DNA of 64,000 nt, from the NCBI RefSeq assembly GCF_009795805.1, contig NZ_WTEY01000004.1, positions 1-64,000 of the forward strand, read 5' to 3'. The position numbers were made by a program, and so were the translations under genes. The notes beneath the pieces were generated by a model. The model searched no databases. It saw only the letters and a list, made by a program, of their open reading frames with translations, and was not told the origin of the DNA. Shown here piece by piece: positions 40,988-53,537 of the stretch. The first letter of the stretch is position 1. The number at the start of each line of letters is the position of its first letter. This DNA comes from Gilliamella sp. Pra-s52 (GTDB taxonomy: Bacteria; Pseudomonadota; Gammaproteobacteria; Enterobacterales; Orbaceae).

Positions 40988-41647
40988 ATGAAAAAAATTG
41001 CTGTAATACTCTCTGGGTGTGGATATTTAGATGGTTCAGAAATTAGAGAATCAGTTCTAACTCTTTTAGCATTAGATACTCTACAGGTTCAATATGATAT
41101 TTTTTCTTTGAACGAAGATCAATATCATGTAGTCAATCATTTGACTGGTGATATACAAAGTAATGAAAAACGAAATATTCTAGAGGAGTCAGCTAGAATT
41201 GCTAGGGGAAAAATTGAAGATCTTACCAAAATTAACGTTGATAACTACTCTTCGTTAATTATCCCAGGAGGATTTGGTGTTGCTAAGAATCTTTGTAGCT
41301 TTGCTTTTGATGGCATCACTTCGAAAGTAAACCCCATTGTTTTAAAAGTTATTCGTGAATTTCATACCAATAAAAAACCTATTGGTGCTATATGTATTTC
41401 ACCCGCTTTAATTGCATTATCTTTAGGCTCTCATAAACCGAATATTACCTTAGGGAATGATAAAAATCTAGCAGATGAAATTGAAAAAACAGGCGTGATA
41501 CATAAAAATTGCCACACTTCAGATTGTATAATTGATGAAAAAAATAAAATAGTGACAACGCCAGCTTATATGGACGATGGTATCAATTTAGCTGATGCCT
41601 ACCAAGGAATATCAAAATTAATTAAGGCAATTATTGAGCTATCTTAA
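40988..41647 (+). CDS. elbB: ElbB glyoxalase-like protein (DJ-1/PfpI superfamily)
   Basis: 219 residues (E. coli ElbB 217). The start KKIAVILSGCGYLDGSEIRE, the motif LIIPGGFGVAKNLCSFAFDG near residue 90, the nucleophile-elbow Cys in GAICISPALIAL near 137, and NKIVTTPAYM near 190 match ElbB along its length. E. coli ElbB has weak glyoxalase activity and was linked to isoprenoid synthesis; its true role is unclear. It is followed by an IS remnant. Confidence 0.92.
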   Translation: MKKIAVILSGCGYLDGSEIRESVLTLLALDTLQVQYDIFSLNEDQYHVVNHLTGDIQSNEKRNILEESARIARGKIEDLTKINVDNYSSLIIPGGFGVAKNLCSFAFDGITSKVNPIVLKVIREFHTNKKPIGAICISPALIALSLGSHKPNITLGNDKNLADEIEKTGVIHKNCHTSDCIIDEKNKIVTTPAYMDDGINLADAYQGISKLIKAIIELS

Positions 41648-41713
41648 TTTGTGCTAGCCAAACTAAAAACGTAATCTGACAGTTATGAGTTTTTATAAGT
41701 AACTGTTAAACTA

Positions 41714-42209
41714 TGTAGGAAAACGCCGAGTTGTTTACTCTTCATATTTAAAATAATCCTGTAAAAACTCATAAGGTGTTTTCCTCAAAATCGCTTATAC
41801 GGTTTAATGGTATTATAATACCAGCATAAAAATTTACATGAAAAATCATCAATGCTAACAAATAAATATTCTCTATGTTGCGCTTTCGTTTCATTTTTAA
41901 GTAAAGGTAAATGTTTGGTATCGACATACAACATTTCACTTGGGGGAGGTTTTGTTATAGCGTTTAGGTTATCGCCTTAGTTTATCTTCAATGGACTTTT
42001 CGACTTTAACTAGACGTTTAATTTCATAACTGATGGTTTTATAACGTTCATTTTTACTGATTAAAGGGACAAATAAATAGCTTTAACTGGGTTTTCTTTA
42101 GCTCGTTATAAATGGTCGGTGGCTGACCATAAGGCGTTAATTTTGTTTTTATATATATTCATTACAGTCGTTTCTCAAATTACTGTAAACAACGCGAGGA
42201 ATTCCTACA
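41714..42209. mobile_element. Degenerate IS481-type insertion sequence with terminal inverted repeats
   Basis: The 496-base remnant is bounded by TGTAGGAA at the left and its complement TTCCTACA at the right. Inside each end, after eight differing bases, GTTGTTTAC follows at the same distance, giving inverted repeats of about 25 bases. The transposase reading frame within is broken (separate entry). I see no clear target-site duplication. It lies between elbB and ilvI, and its right edge is 121 bases from the ilvI start. Confidence 0.7.
41735..42162 (-). pseudogene. IS481-family transposase remnant
   Basis: On the minus strand, broken pieces of a DDE (rve) integrase core appear in three frames. 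They are an N-terminal MNIYKNKINALWSA or TPYGQPPTIYNELKK, then NERYKTISYEIKRLVK, then MLYVDTKHLPLLKNET followed by YLFVSIDDFSCKFL, and YNTIKPYKRF with KTPYEFLQDYFKYEE before a stop at 41735-41737. The YVDTK...FVSIDDFS and YNT..P.K blocks are typical of IS481 transposases. At about 428 bases it has lost more than half of a usual 1-kb gene and carries several stops. Confidence 0.75.
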
Positions 42210-42330
42210 AATTATTTGTGTTTAATTTTATTTGAATTTCACTTAGTTGATTGACTTTATTGATTTTACTTACAAGTTGATGCAAAATGATTCACTATAT
42301 AATAAATCAGTAACATTGGAGGCAACAACC

Positions 42331-44049
42331 ATGGCGAAGCTGTCAGGTGCAGAGATGGTTATTCAATCTTTGATTGACCAAGGCGTAAAACAGATATTTG
42401 GTTATCCCGGTGGTAGCGTTCTTGATATTTATGATGCAATTCATACTCTAGGTGGAATTGAACATATTCTAGTTCGTCATGAACAAGCTGCGGTACATAT
42501 GGCCGATGGTTATGCAAGAGCAACAGGCGATGTAGGTGTTGTGTTAGTTACATCAGGGCCGGGGGCAACAAACACCATTACAGGCATTGCCACTGCCTAC
42601 ATGGACTCCGTACCGCTAGTGATATTGTCGGGGCAGGTTGCTAGCAACTTAATCGGTAATGATGCATTCCAAGAATGTGATATGGTTGGTATTTCCCGCC
42701 CAATTGTAAAACACAGCTTTTTAATCAAAGATAGTAAAGATATTCCTGAAACGATCAAAAAAGCGTTTTATATTGCCTCAACCGGTAGGCCAGGCCCCGT
42801 TGTTATTGATTTACCTAAAGACATTGTTAACCCTGCCAATAAATATAATTATCATTATCCAAAATCAGTCACTATGCGCTCTTACAATCCAACTATACAG
42901 GGGCATAAAGGGCAAATTAAAAAAGCGTTAACTACTTTACTAGCGGCTAAAAAGCCTGTTTTGTGTATTGGTGGCGGGGTAATTGCGGCAAATGCTAGTG
43001 ATGCAATTAAAGCTTTTGCTGAAAAATTAAATTTGCCAGTTACCTCAACATTAATGGGGATTAGTGCCTTTCCTAGTACTGACAAACATTACCTTGGTAT
43101 GGTTGGTATGCATGGTGTTTATGAAGCCAATGTGGCTATGCATAATGCCGATGTCATTTTGGCTATAGGTGCTAGATTTGATGATAGAACAACAAATAAT
43201 GTTGAAAAGTATTGCCCTAAAGCCAAAATTATTCATGTTGATATCGACCCAACCTCAATATCAAAAACCATTATGGCAAGTATCCCCGTTGTGGGTGATG
43301 CTAAAATGGTGGTTGAAACAATGTTATCTCAAATTGATGAGCTGAATGTAGAGCGTGATTTAGACGCATTAGTCGATTGGTGGAAGCAGATCGAACATTG
43401 GCGAGCTCGTCACTGTTTAGCTTACAGCCATGACGGCGAGAGTATAAAACCTCAAGAAGCCGTTGAAGTATTATATAAACTAACCAAAGGTGATGCATTT
43501 GTGACAACCGATGTTGGTCAACATCAAATGTTTACTGCACTTTATTACCCATTTGATAAACCACGTCATTTTATTACTTCGGGTGGGCTTGGCACTATGG
43601 GGTTTGGATTGCCTGCGGCGCTTGGGGTTAAATTAGCGTTTCCTAAAAAGACCGTTGTCTGTGTCACTGGTGATGGCAGTATCCAAATGAATATTCAAGA
43701 GCTATCAACCGCATTACAATATGGTTTACCTGTACTTGTGTTAAACCTAAATAACCGTTTTTTAGGCATGGTTAAACAGTGGCAAGATATGATTTATGCA
43801 GGCAGGCATTCTAGCTCTTATATGGAATCGCTCCCCGATTTTGCCAAGATAGCTGAAGCCTATGGTCATGTTGGAATGGTAATTACTAAACGTGAAGAAC
43901 TAGAGCCAAAACTCAAACAAGCATTAGCCATTAAAAACCGTTTGGTTTTTGTAGATGTTATGACCGATGCTACTGAACACGTCTACCCAATGCAAGTTCG
44001 TGGTGGCGCAATGAACGAAATGTGGCTTAGCAAAACGGAGAGAACCTAA
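42331..44049 (+). CDS. ilvI: Acetolactate synthase III large subunit
   Basis: Thiamine-diphosphate enzyme making acetolactate and acetohydroxybutyrate for valine, leucine and isoleucine. 572 residues (E. coli IlvI 574), alike throughout: [20 protein letters not shown], catalytic Glu in [35 protein letters not shown], ThDP/Mg motif [20 protein letters not shown] near residue 450, and the C-terminus [12 protein letters not shown]. Start at ATG 42331, eight bases after TTGGAGG; an in-frame extension to 42247 has no such site. It overlaps ilvH by one base. Confidence 0.96.
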   Translation: MAKLSGAEMVIQSLIDQGVKQIFGYPGGSVLDIYDAIHTLGGIEHILVRHEQAAVHMADGYARATGDVGVVLVTSGPGATNTITGIATAYMDSVPLVILSGQVASNLIGNDAFQECDMVGISRPIVKHSFLIKDSKDIPETIKKAFYIASTGRPGPVVIDLPKDIVNPANKYNYHYPKSVTMRSYNPTIQGHKGQIKKALTTLLAAKKPVLCIGGGVIAANASDAIKAFAEKLNLPVTSTLMGISAFPSTDKHYLGMVGMHGVYEANVAMHNADVILAIGARFDDRTTNNVEKYCPKAKIIHVDIDPTSISKTIMASIPVVGDAKMVVETMLSQIDELNVERDLDALVDWWKQIEHWRARHCLAYSHDGESIKPQEAVEVLYKLTKGDAFVTTDVGQHQMFTALYYPFDKPRHFITSGGLGTMGFGLPAALGVKLAFPKKTVVCVTGDGSIQMNIQELSTALQYGLPVLVLNLNNRFLGMVKQWQDMIYAGRHSSSYMESLPDFAKIAEAYGHVGMVITKREELEPKLKQALAIKNRLVFVDVMTDATEHVYPMQVRGGAMNEMWLSKTERT

Positions 44050-44543
44050 TGCGTTATATATTATCAATTTTAACTGAAAACGAACCAGGCGCATTGTCAC
44101 GAATTATTGGGTTGTTTTCACAACGTGGCTTTAATATTGAAACAATTACAACAGCGCAGACAGAAGATCCCACCATGCACCGCATGACAATACAGACTAG
44201 TGGTGATGAACATGTCCTTGAACAGATCCAAAAACAGCTACATAAGCTAGTTAATGTTTACCGTGTGCATGATTTAACCGAAGGACCACATGTTGAGCGC
44301 GAAATTATGCTAGTCAAAGTCGCCGCAAAAGGATCAGAGGCACGTGACGAAGTTAAACGCTGTGCTGATATTTTTAGAGGATCAATTGTAGATGTTACTG
44401 CAACACATTATATCGTACAATTATCGGGAACTAGCGAAAAACTAGACTCGTTTTTAGCCTCGATCCGTGAAACTTGCAATATTGTCGAAACTGTTCGTTC
44501 TGGCATTATTGGTTTATCGCGTAGTGAAAAAACAGTTAAATAG
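44049..44543 (+). CDS. ilvH: Acetolactate synthase III small (regulatory) subunit
   Basis: 164 residues (E. coli IlvH 163). The N-terminal ACT domain (RYILSILTENEPGALSRIIG, then FSQRGFNIETIT) binds valine and mediates feedback control of IlvI. The C-terminal part (EREIMLVKVAAKG, VDVTATHYIVQLSG) completes the subunit. Its ATG overlaps the ilvI stop (TAATG), so the two are translationally coupled. Confidence 0.96.
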   Translation: MRYILSILTENEPGALSRIIGLFSQRGFNIETITTAQTEDPTMHRMTIQTSGDEHVLEQIQKQLHKLVNVYRVHDLTEGPHVEREIMLVKVAAKGSEARDEVKRCADIFRGSIVDVTATHYIVQLSGTSEKLDSFLASIRETCNIVETVRSGIIGLSRSEKTVK

Positions 44544-44596
44544 CTATATTTATAATAGCTATATTTATAATTAACATATTTATAGATAACTTATTT

Positions 44597-44626
44597 AATT
44601 AAGGCGCATTATGCGCCTTAATTTTG
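44597..44626 (+). terminator. Intrinsic terminator after ilvH
   Basis: AATTAAGGCGCAT pairs with ATGCGCCTTAATT, followed by a short T-run. Confidence 0.8.
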
Positions 44627-44701
44627 ACAAAAATACAATAATATAAAAGTTATATTGTTAACTTTATTTATTACTAGCAATAATATAAGGAAAATATAGG
44701 G

Positions 44702-46873
44702 ATGGAGTTTTATTGGTTAATTAAACTTTTTTTGATAGGTCTTGCTTTATTTTCTTGGATTAACTATAGGTCAGAAAGGAATCAAAATAAACAAAATTTA
44801 AATGATATTATTAATGAGCGCACTTCAATAAGAAAATTAACTGAAGATGAATTTCAGCTTCTAAAACCTTATTTGGATAATAAATGGTTGGTGTTTCCTT
44901 ATAAATATCAATCTTCTCTAATTGATTTAGACGTATCAGCGTTAGCAGGGAATTGTGTCCGACATAGTTTATACACTAATTCTGAAGAAACATCTTTTTA
45001 TTATGAGATTGGCGGCATTGAACTCTTTTTTCCTTATAATATGTACCATCATATTTCAGACTTTAACGAGGTAGAAGTTGTTTTTACCGAAAGATACGCA
45101 TTTGTTGTTAAAGTCAATGGTTATGATATAAAAACTGCTGCAGAGTCTCAAAATGGGGGCATATACTCAGAACTCGATGAACCTTGGCTACACGAACAAT
45201 CTTTTGATCTTGAAACTTTAGAAGATAAGCAACTAAGTAGTGACAAAGCAGCGAAAATAAAATCAGAAACTGATAACAAAATTAGCTATGTTGAATTGTT
45301 AGAGCGAGAAGAAACACCATTAGAATCAAAAAATAGAAACCCAAAAACGAATGGCATATTATCAGCGTTTTTTTTGGTATCAATGACAGTATCTTTCCTG
45401 ATGTATTGGTATTTGAATAATTCTGCCATTCTTTTTTTAGTCATTTTTAGTTTTATTCTTTTTATTCTATTTTATTGGTATCAGCCAAAGTCTAAATACG
45501 ATTTACACAAAGTAAAATGTATTAAAGGCTTAATTATCTCTAAACAAACTGATACCAAAAAAGTAACTGTTGATAAAAATTATATTTTAAACGTTCCACC
45601 TTATTGGTTGCCGTTCCTTCCTGATAAATCATCTATGCCAGCTAGCATGGATGTAACAGTAGATGATAAAAACTTAATTCGTTATGAAAACACGCTTTCA
45701 ATTAACCACGAAATTGAACAATTTGGACCCCCAAAATTTGTTAAGCGCAATTTAATCCTCTTTATTACAGGCGTTGTTTTATCTGCTATTGTCTATTTTC
45801 AAACAAGTATTGTTGATAATGCGTTATTGGCTTATCGGGCTTTTAATGGAAGTATAACATCTTGGAATCTAGAAGATGAATCAAGCTTAAAAAACAGCCT
45901 AATTAAAAAAGGTGATTTGGTTAACATAAAAATGAGTGGTGTATCATGTGATGTCAATGAAAAGAGTAATAAAGAAGGATGTCATACATTATTTATTAAC
46001 AATCAACCTATTGAAAATAATCGTGTAGCATCAATGGCGGATCTAATGAAAAGCTTATTTGATAATAATTTTATTAATACTTATATCGATCGTGATGTTA
46101 TGAGAGTTCAGCAATATCAAGAAAGAATAAATGAACTATATAAACAATATGATAGGCGAGCATCAATTTATAACATCAAAAATATTTATACAAAACTAAA
46201 AAGTATAGGAAAAATTGTGACTACTTTAGATAAAGCTTGCAACGTTTTTGAATTGGATTGTCAGAACGTTAAAAAAGAATTATCTATATTTTATGATAGT
46301 TCTAATTGGCAAGAAATGGTTAAAAGTGCTGAAGAGCGTCCAAATTATGATGAGGTGGTTGATAACAAATTTGTATCTAGGCTTGATAGCTCAATTTCAA
46401 CATTAAAGAAAGATATATTAGTAAAAGTAAAAGATACAGTTTCAAATTATCAGCATCAAAAACCAAGCTTAAAAATTGATTTATCTAATTATAGCTACAA
46501 AGACATAAGCACTCTAGAAAATGTAAATAATGACAACCTTACACAAGATTCATTATTAGAATTAAAGTTAAATCATTATTATGATGTTCTATTGGCCAAA
46601 GCAGGAACAATTAATATCGTTGGATTAGTTAACGATATTTATTATCAAGATGATAATACAATATCAGGATTAAATGTGGATGCAAACTATTGCTACCGTA
46701 TGAATTTAAATGATCTATTTTCGTTAACATCGCCAGTTTTAATAAGCCTTGTTATTTTTATTGTTACCTGCTTAACATCATTTTTTAATGGCATAAAACT
46801 TTGTTATAAATTAATTACCAATCGTCGACGACAAACAGAAATCATTAAATTTTATAAAAATAGAATGATCTAA
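44702..46873 (+). CDS. igaA: IgaA/UmoB-family inner-membrane protein, copy 1
   Basis: IgaA (YrfF, UmoB) restrains the Rcs envelope-stress phosphorelay in enterobacteria. This 723-residue protein (E. coli IgaA 711) shows the same plan: one N-terminal helix (residues 5-20), a cytosolic domain, two helices near 217-258, a second cytosolic domain with PPYWLPFLPDKSS, then LSINHEIEQFGPPKF, a helix near 349-367, a large periplasmic domain and a last helix near 676-695 followed by RRQTEIIKFYKNRM. The four periplasmic cysteines of IgaA have counterparts in VSCDVNEKSNKEGC and ACNVFELDC. Assignment rests on these patterns, as overall identity is low. Orthology to E. coli igaA is unproven because a paralogue follows. 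Confidence 0.8.
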   Translation: MEFYWLIKLFLIGLALFSWINYRSERNQNKQNLNDIINERTSIRKLTEDEFQLLKPYLDNKWLVFPYKYQSSLIDLDVSALAGNCVRHSLYTNSEETSFYYEIGGIELFFPYNMYHHISDFNEVEVVFTERYAFVVKVNGYDIKTAAESQNGGIYSELDEPWLHEQSFDLETLEDKQLSSDKAAKIKSETDNKISYVELLEREETPLESKNRNPKTNGILSAFFLVSMTVSFLMYWYLNNSAILFLVIFSFILFILFYWYQPKSKYDLHKVKCIKGLIISKQTDTKKVTVDKNYILNVPPYWLPFLPDKSSMPASMDVTVDDKNLIRYENTLSINHEIEQFGPPKFVKRNLILFITGVVLSAIVYFQTSIVDNALLAYRAFNGSITSWNLEDESSLKNSLIKKGDLVNIKMSGVSCDVNEKSNKEGCHTLFINNQPIENNRVASMADLMKSLFDNNFINTYIDRDVMRVQQYQERINELYKQYDRRASIYNIKNIYTKLKSIGKIVTTLDKACNVFELDCQNVKKELSIFYDSSNWQEMVKSAEERPNYDEVVDNKFVSRLDSSISTLKKDILVKVKDTVSNYQHQKPSLKIDLSNYSYKDISTLENVNNDNLTQDSLLELKLNHYYDVLLAKAGTINIVGLVNDIYYQDDNTISGLNVDANYCYRMNLNDLFSLTSPVLISLVIFIVTCLTSFFNGIKLCYKLITNRRRQTEIIKFYKNRMI

Positions 46874-46991
46874 TATATGATATAACCTATTGTTATGTAG
46901 AAATTAAATGTAATTGTATTTAATTTTTGCATTTTTAAACATAAAAAACAAAAATAATAACTGCACTAGAATAAAAAGGAAAACGCAAAAA

Positions 46992-49571
46992 ATGGATACA
47001 ATTTCTACTTTAAAAATCATTTTACTCCTAATTACGTTACTTAGTTGCTTAATTGGACTAGGTAAATGGTCTGATTTTAAATCAGAACGTAAGCAAAACA
47101 AAAGAAATCTAGAAGAGTTTATTAATAACCGCCAAACAACAAGACGATTAACAGCAGAAGAGCTTGAGCTTATAACGCCTTATCTTAACAATAAAAAGTT
47201 AGTTAAACCTTATAAATTACGATCGTCATTAGTGGACTCTGAGGTATCCATTATTGAGGGGGCTTGTATTCGTCACAGTTTTTATACCAATTCAGAAGAA
47301 ACCGATTTTTATTATGAGATAGATGGTATTGAAGCGCTATTTCCTTATAATTTACAGCTATTTTCTTTAAGCCACAATGTTGCGGAAGTGGTTTTTACCT
47401 CGAATTATGCAATTGTGATTAGTTTTAATGGCTATAGTTTAGACACGTTAGCGGATTTTGGTGCTACACCTAATAAAAAAAATAGCCTATATAGTTTATC
47501 GCCTTCATCTTCCGAGTTAACTCGGCCAATAAAAGAAGAAGAACTGCAACTACTTGAACCTTATCTTAATAACCCAACCATGGTCGGACATTATGAGCAT
47601 AGTTCCACGTTAGTTAGTTCTGATGTGTCAATTATTGTTGGTTCATGTATTGCTATTAATCATTCTAATAATAGTAATGATCCTATCTATACTTATCAAA
47701 TTGGTGATATTGTTGTCTTTTTCCCTTATGACATGGAACGATATGTTGAAGATATTAACATCGTGCAAGTTGTCGTTACTGAACACTATGCATTAGTAGT
47801 CAAAATCAATCAATATGACTTAAAAACAGCAAAACAAAAACAACTGCAGCAACAACGGCAAAAGCAACAAAATAAAAAAACTTATTTTGAACCCGCTTGG
47901 AAAAGCAAAAAAGAAGAAATTTTACCAGAACAAAACCTAACCGATACCAATGACAGCATAATTAGAATTGATAAAAAAGATATTGAATTAAAACCTAAAG
48001 TTAGTTATGAAATAGTTGAACAACGTCAAGAAACACCGATAGAATCTTCAAACAGAAGCAAAAAAAACAATGGCATATTTGCCGCTGTTTTTTTAGCTTT
48101 AACGGTTATAATCTATATTAAATATTGGTACACTTTTGACTCATGGTTACCGCTATTTATTGCGCTGAGCTTGATTGTATCTATTTTCTTTTACCTGCGT
48201 AAGGCACAACCTTATACCTTAGACGTTAGCCGTATAAAAACAAAAATTCGCTATAAAGACGATATAAAAAACAGAATAATTGTTAGCGATGATCTAACTT
48301 TAACATATCCCGCTTATTGGGCTCCTTTTTTACCTTGTAAACTCAATGAAGATGTCGATATCGATGCCATTGTAAACAAAGAAAAACTCCTTCGTTATGG
48401 TAATTTATTATCCATCAGCCGTGAAATTGAAGAATTTGGCCCACCCAAATTTATAATGCGCAATTTAATTCTATTTGTTACGGCATTTCTTTTGTCTATT
48501 ATGATTTTCAAAATGGTGGATATCACCGATAATTTGCAATTGGCTAATTATCCTTTTGATAGCAATGTTTCCATTTGGAACATTAAAGATGCTGAATCTT
48601 TAAAAAACAGTCCAATCAAAAAAGGCGATTTTATTAATCTCAAACTCAACGGCGCATCATGTAATGCAGAAAGCAACCTGTATTTAGAACATTGCGATAA
48701 AGTGTTTATCAACCAACAAGTTACAAATAACGGTGAAGAAACCATATTTGATAATGATTTAATAAATGCATTATACAACGATGACTTAATTGAAACTGTA
48801 CGAGATGATTCAGTCAAACAACTTGAAAAAAAAATAAACGCCGAACGAAATAAAAAACATCAATATTATTCACAAATTGAACCATTAACCAAACTATTAC
48901 ATATTGACCGCTTAATTTTAACCATTGATGAAAGTTGTCAATTATTTGAAGAGGATAAATGTAGTCGAATTAAACAGACTTTAATCAATACCATAAAACC
49001 TATCGACAGTCCAATTGAACAGTGGTCTGAGCTAGTTGAATACAGCAAAAAAAATACAAATCACGAAGAAATTATCTTTAATAGCACGCTAGAACCACTA
49101 GAACAACAAATCAAAAATTTGAAAAAAAGCGTGACATTTTATTACCTAAACAAATCAAACATATCCCTAACTAATTACCAACAATCACCACAAAGTGTTG
49201 GTTTAAAACTTACAAATGCACAAGAGATAAAAATTACTCAGCTAGATGGCGAAGATACAGGCTTATTACAAATATATAAAAATGCGTTATTAGGAAAGGG
49301 CGGGAGGGTCAAAACTTCAGGCTTAGTGACACAGGTTGATTATCAAAATGACAACACCGTTTCAAATCTAACAATTAACGATGACCTGTTATATCGCATC
49401 TATCAACAGCGGCTATTATCTTTCACTTCGCCTATATTTATTGGTGTCGCTATTTTTATTATTACTGTTTTAACGGCATTGTCTAATGGCATAATAATTT
49501 GCTACAAACTTATTGCAAATAATAAACGAAAAGACAATATCATCAAAGCATATGAAAATAGAATAAAATAA
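46992..49571 (+). CDS. IgaA/UmoB-family inner-membrane protein, copy 2, with a duplicated N-terminal domain
   Basis: 859 residues, clearly a paralogue of the preceding gene: SERKQNKRNLEEFINNRQTT, RHSFYTNSEET, YPAYWAPFLPC, RNLILFVT and NGIIICYKLIANNKRKDNII all have close equivalents there. The N-terminal cytosolic domain occurs twice, at about residues 40-150 (LITPYLNNKKLVKPYKLRSS) and 180-290 (LLEPYLNNPTMVGHYEHSST), which explains the extra length. A Gln/Lys-rich linker follows near 295. Helices lie near 7-23, 360-397, 491-508 and 811-830. The cysteine pairs (ASCN...EHC, ESCQ...DKC) are kept. Start at 46992 by its AAGG site. A gap of 118 bases separates it from copy 1. Confidence 0.8.
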   Translation: MDTISTLKIILLLITLLSCLIGLGKWSDFKSERKQNKRNLEEFINNRQTTRRLTAEELELITPYLNNKKLVKPYKLRSSLVDSEVSIIEGACIRHSFYTNSEETDFYYEIDGIEALFPYNLQLFSLSHNVAEVVFTSNYAIVISFNGYSLDTLADFGATPNKKNSLYSLSPSSSELTRPIKEEELQLLEPYLNNPTMVGHYEHSSTLVSSDVSIIVGSCIAINHSNNSNDPIYTYQIGDIVVFFPYDMERYVEDINIVQVVVTEHYALVVKINQYDLKTAKQKQLQQQRQKQQNKKTYFEPAWKSKKEEILPEQNLTDTNDSIIRIDKKDIELKPKVSYEIVEQRQETPIESSNRSKKNNGIFAAVFLALTVIIYIKYWYTFDSWLPLFIALSLIVSIFFYLRKAQPYTLDVSRIKTKIRYKDDIKNRIIVSDDLTLTYPAYWAPFLPCKLNEDVDIDAIVNKEKLLRYGNLLSISREIEEFGPPKFIMRNLILFVTAFLLSIMIFKMVDITDNLQLANYPFDSNVSIWNIKDAESLKNSPIKKGDFINLKLNGASCNAESNLYLEHCDKVFINQQVTNNGEETIFDNDLINALYNDDLIETVRDDSVKQLEKKINAERNKKHQYYSQIEPLTKLLHIDRLILTIDESCQLFEEDKCSRIKQTLINTIKPIDSPIEQWSELVEYSKKNTNHEEIIFNSTLEPLEQQIKNLKKSVTFYYLNKSNISLTNYQQSPQSVGLKLTNAQEIKITQLDGEDTGLLQIYKNALLGKGGRVKTSGLVTQVDYQNDNTVSNLTINDDLLYRIYQQRLLSFTSPIFIGVAIFIITVLTALSNGIIICYKLIANNKRKDNIIKAYENRIK

Positions 49572-49683
49572 TTACTCCATTTAATGGATTTACAGCCAAA
49601 TCAATGGCTTTATCAAAAATAATAAATCAATATAAATAAAATTGATTTAGACTATATAACGTGATAAAGCCATTATTTTACCC

Positions 49684-49730
49684 AAAAAGTGGTCAGGAAA
49701 GGTGTTGATTTTATTTAAGTTTTTGTTTGG
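49684..49730 (+). repeat. Dispersed intergenic repeat, copy 5
   Basis: An A5 run, GTG, then GTCAGGAAAGGTGTTGATTT and TATTTAAGTTTTTGTTT. Confidence 0.7.
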
Positions 49731-49837
49731 CTGTTTTCAAGCAAAATCAACTGTCTGCATAACTAACGTTGAACGCCGACAACTAACAAATTCACAAAAA
49801 CAATAAAAACATGCTCCAGATAACAGTATTTAATCGC

Positions 49838-49885
49838 AAAAAAAGGTCAGAAAAAGTACTGATTTTATTAAATTTATTTTCTATC
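49838..49885 (+). repeat. Dispersed intergenic repeat, copy 6
   Basis: An A7 run, G, then GTCAGAAAAAGTACTGATTT and TATTAAATTTATTTTC. Faces the decayed copy 7. Confidence 0.6.
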
Positions 49886-49926
49886 CGTTTTTTGAATATA
49901 AAACTCTACCAACCCCTTTTTTTACG

Positions 49927-49957
49927 ATAAATTAAAATTTAATAAAATCAAAACATT
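49927..49957 (-). repeat. Dispersed intergenic repeat, copy 7 (decayed)
   Basis: On the minus strand only the inner part remains (TTTTGATTTTATTAAATTTT); the GTCAG end is lost. It forms an inverted pair with copy 6 about 45 bases away. Confidence 0.4.
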
Positions 49958-50039
49958 AAAAATAGCTTAAAAAAAGGTTTTCAAAGCAAAAATTGTGGTT
50001 TATTTTTATATAGCAAGATTTATCAAATCTTAAGTTCTA

Positions 50040-50127
50040 CTTTAACGCCGTGTAGGCGGTTTAGAAAGGTTTCACACCATCACCTCCACCGACGCCCTCC
50101 CTTAACAACGTGAACGTGGTTACTGTC
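50040..50127 (+). CRISPR. One-spacer CRISPR remnant of type I-F appearance
   Basis: The 28-base unit at 50040-50067 matches the type I-F repeat consensus at 21 of 28 positions. It has the palindromic core GCCGTGTAGGC and the 3' end TTTAGAAA, with a T-A to C-G change in the stem that keeps pairing. It is followed by a GC-rich stretch of exactly 32 bases (50068-50099), the usual I-F spacer length. Then comes a degraded second unit (50100-50127) that agrees with the first at 16 of its first 22 positions and loses its 3' end, as terminal repeats do. The DNA before it is AT-rich, like a leader. No cas genes are in the window. Consensus recalled from memory. Confidence 0.5.
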
Positions 50128-50203
50128 GCCCATTTTATCCACCAAAGCAAAAAATACCCTATAATCAGCCCAATTAAAACATCCGTTAAAATTAATTATT
50201 CAA

Positions 50204-50232
50204 TTGTTAGGCAAGACAGATTCTGTTATACT
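50204..50232 (+). promoter_or_regulatory. Probable sigma-70 promoter of pyrG
   Basis: TTGTTA at 50204-50209 and TATACT at 50227-50232 are spaced 17 bases, close to the ideal. Transcription would start near 50239 in a TTTTCCCG context, leaving a leader of about 88 bases before pyrG. Confidence 0.65.
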
Positions 50233-50305
50233 ATTTTCCCGTCTGATTCATCATATATTGCATTGGTTTTTATCATTTAGCCATAGTGCAATATTGTTCT
50301 ATTAA

Positions 50306-51964
<1,659 letters not shown>

Positions 51965-51984
51965 TTTTAAATTAACATTTGTAA

Positions 51985-53313
<1,329 letters not shown>

Positions 53314-53341
53314 TTTGTTTTTATAAACAACGTTATTGCTT

Positions 53342-53371
53342 AAAAACGGTGACTAGTTCACCGTTTTTTAT
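53342..53371 (+). terminator. Intrinsic terminator after eno
   Basis: AAAAACGGTGA and TCACCGTTTTT form an 11-bp stem with loop CTAGT, followed by T-residues. Confidence 0.85.
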
Positions 53372-53537
53372 TTTCATTTAATTTAATCTTACATAATCGC
53401 AGGAACAGTTGCGCCAACTGAGGTTGTGTTGTACTCTTATTGTTTGATTTTTTTATGGCTGATTATAAATTTCAATGCGTATTGATTTAATCACCTTGTA
53501 ATTGACAGAATAACTAACTCGATTTTAATTTCTACTT

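Larger units (their letters stand above)
49572..50203. other. Intergenic region with repeats and a CRISPR remnant
   Basis: Three copies of the dispersed repeat and a short repeat-spacer-repeat array lie here, as separate entries. I find no gene. The stretch 50040-50150 is much richer in G and C than its surroundings. Confidence 0.5.

Noticed and set aside
44544-44701. Extra regulatory RNA between ilvH and the IgaA-like gene
   Set aside because: A direct repeat of AGCTATATTTATAAT and one terminator explain the structure seen; nothing else stands out.
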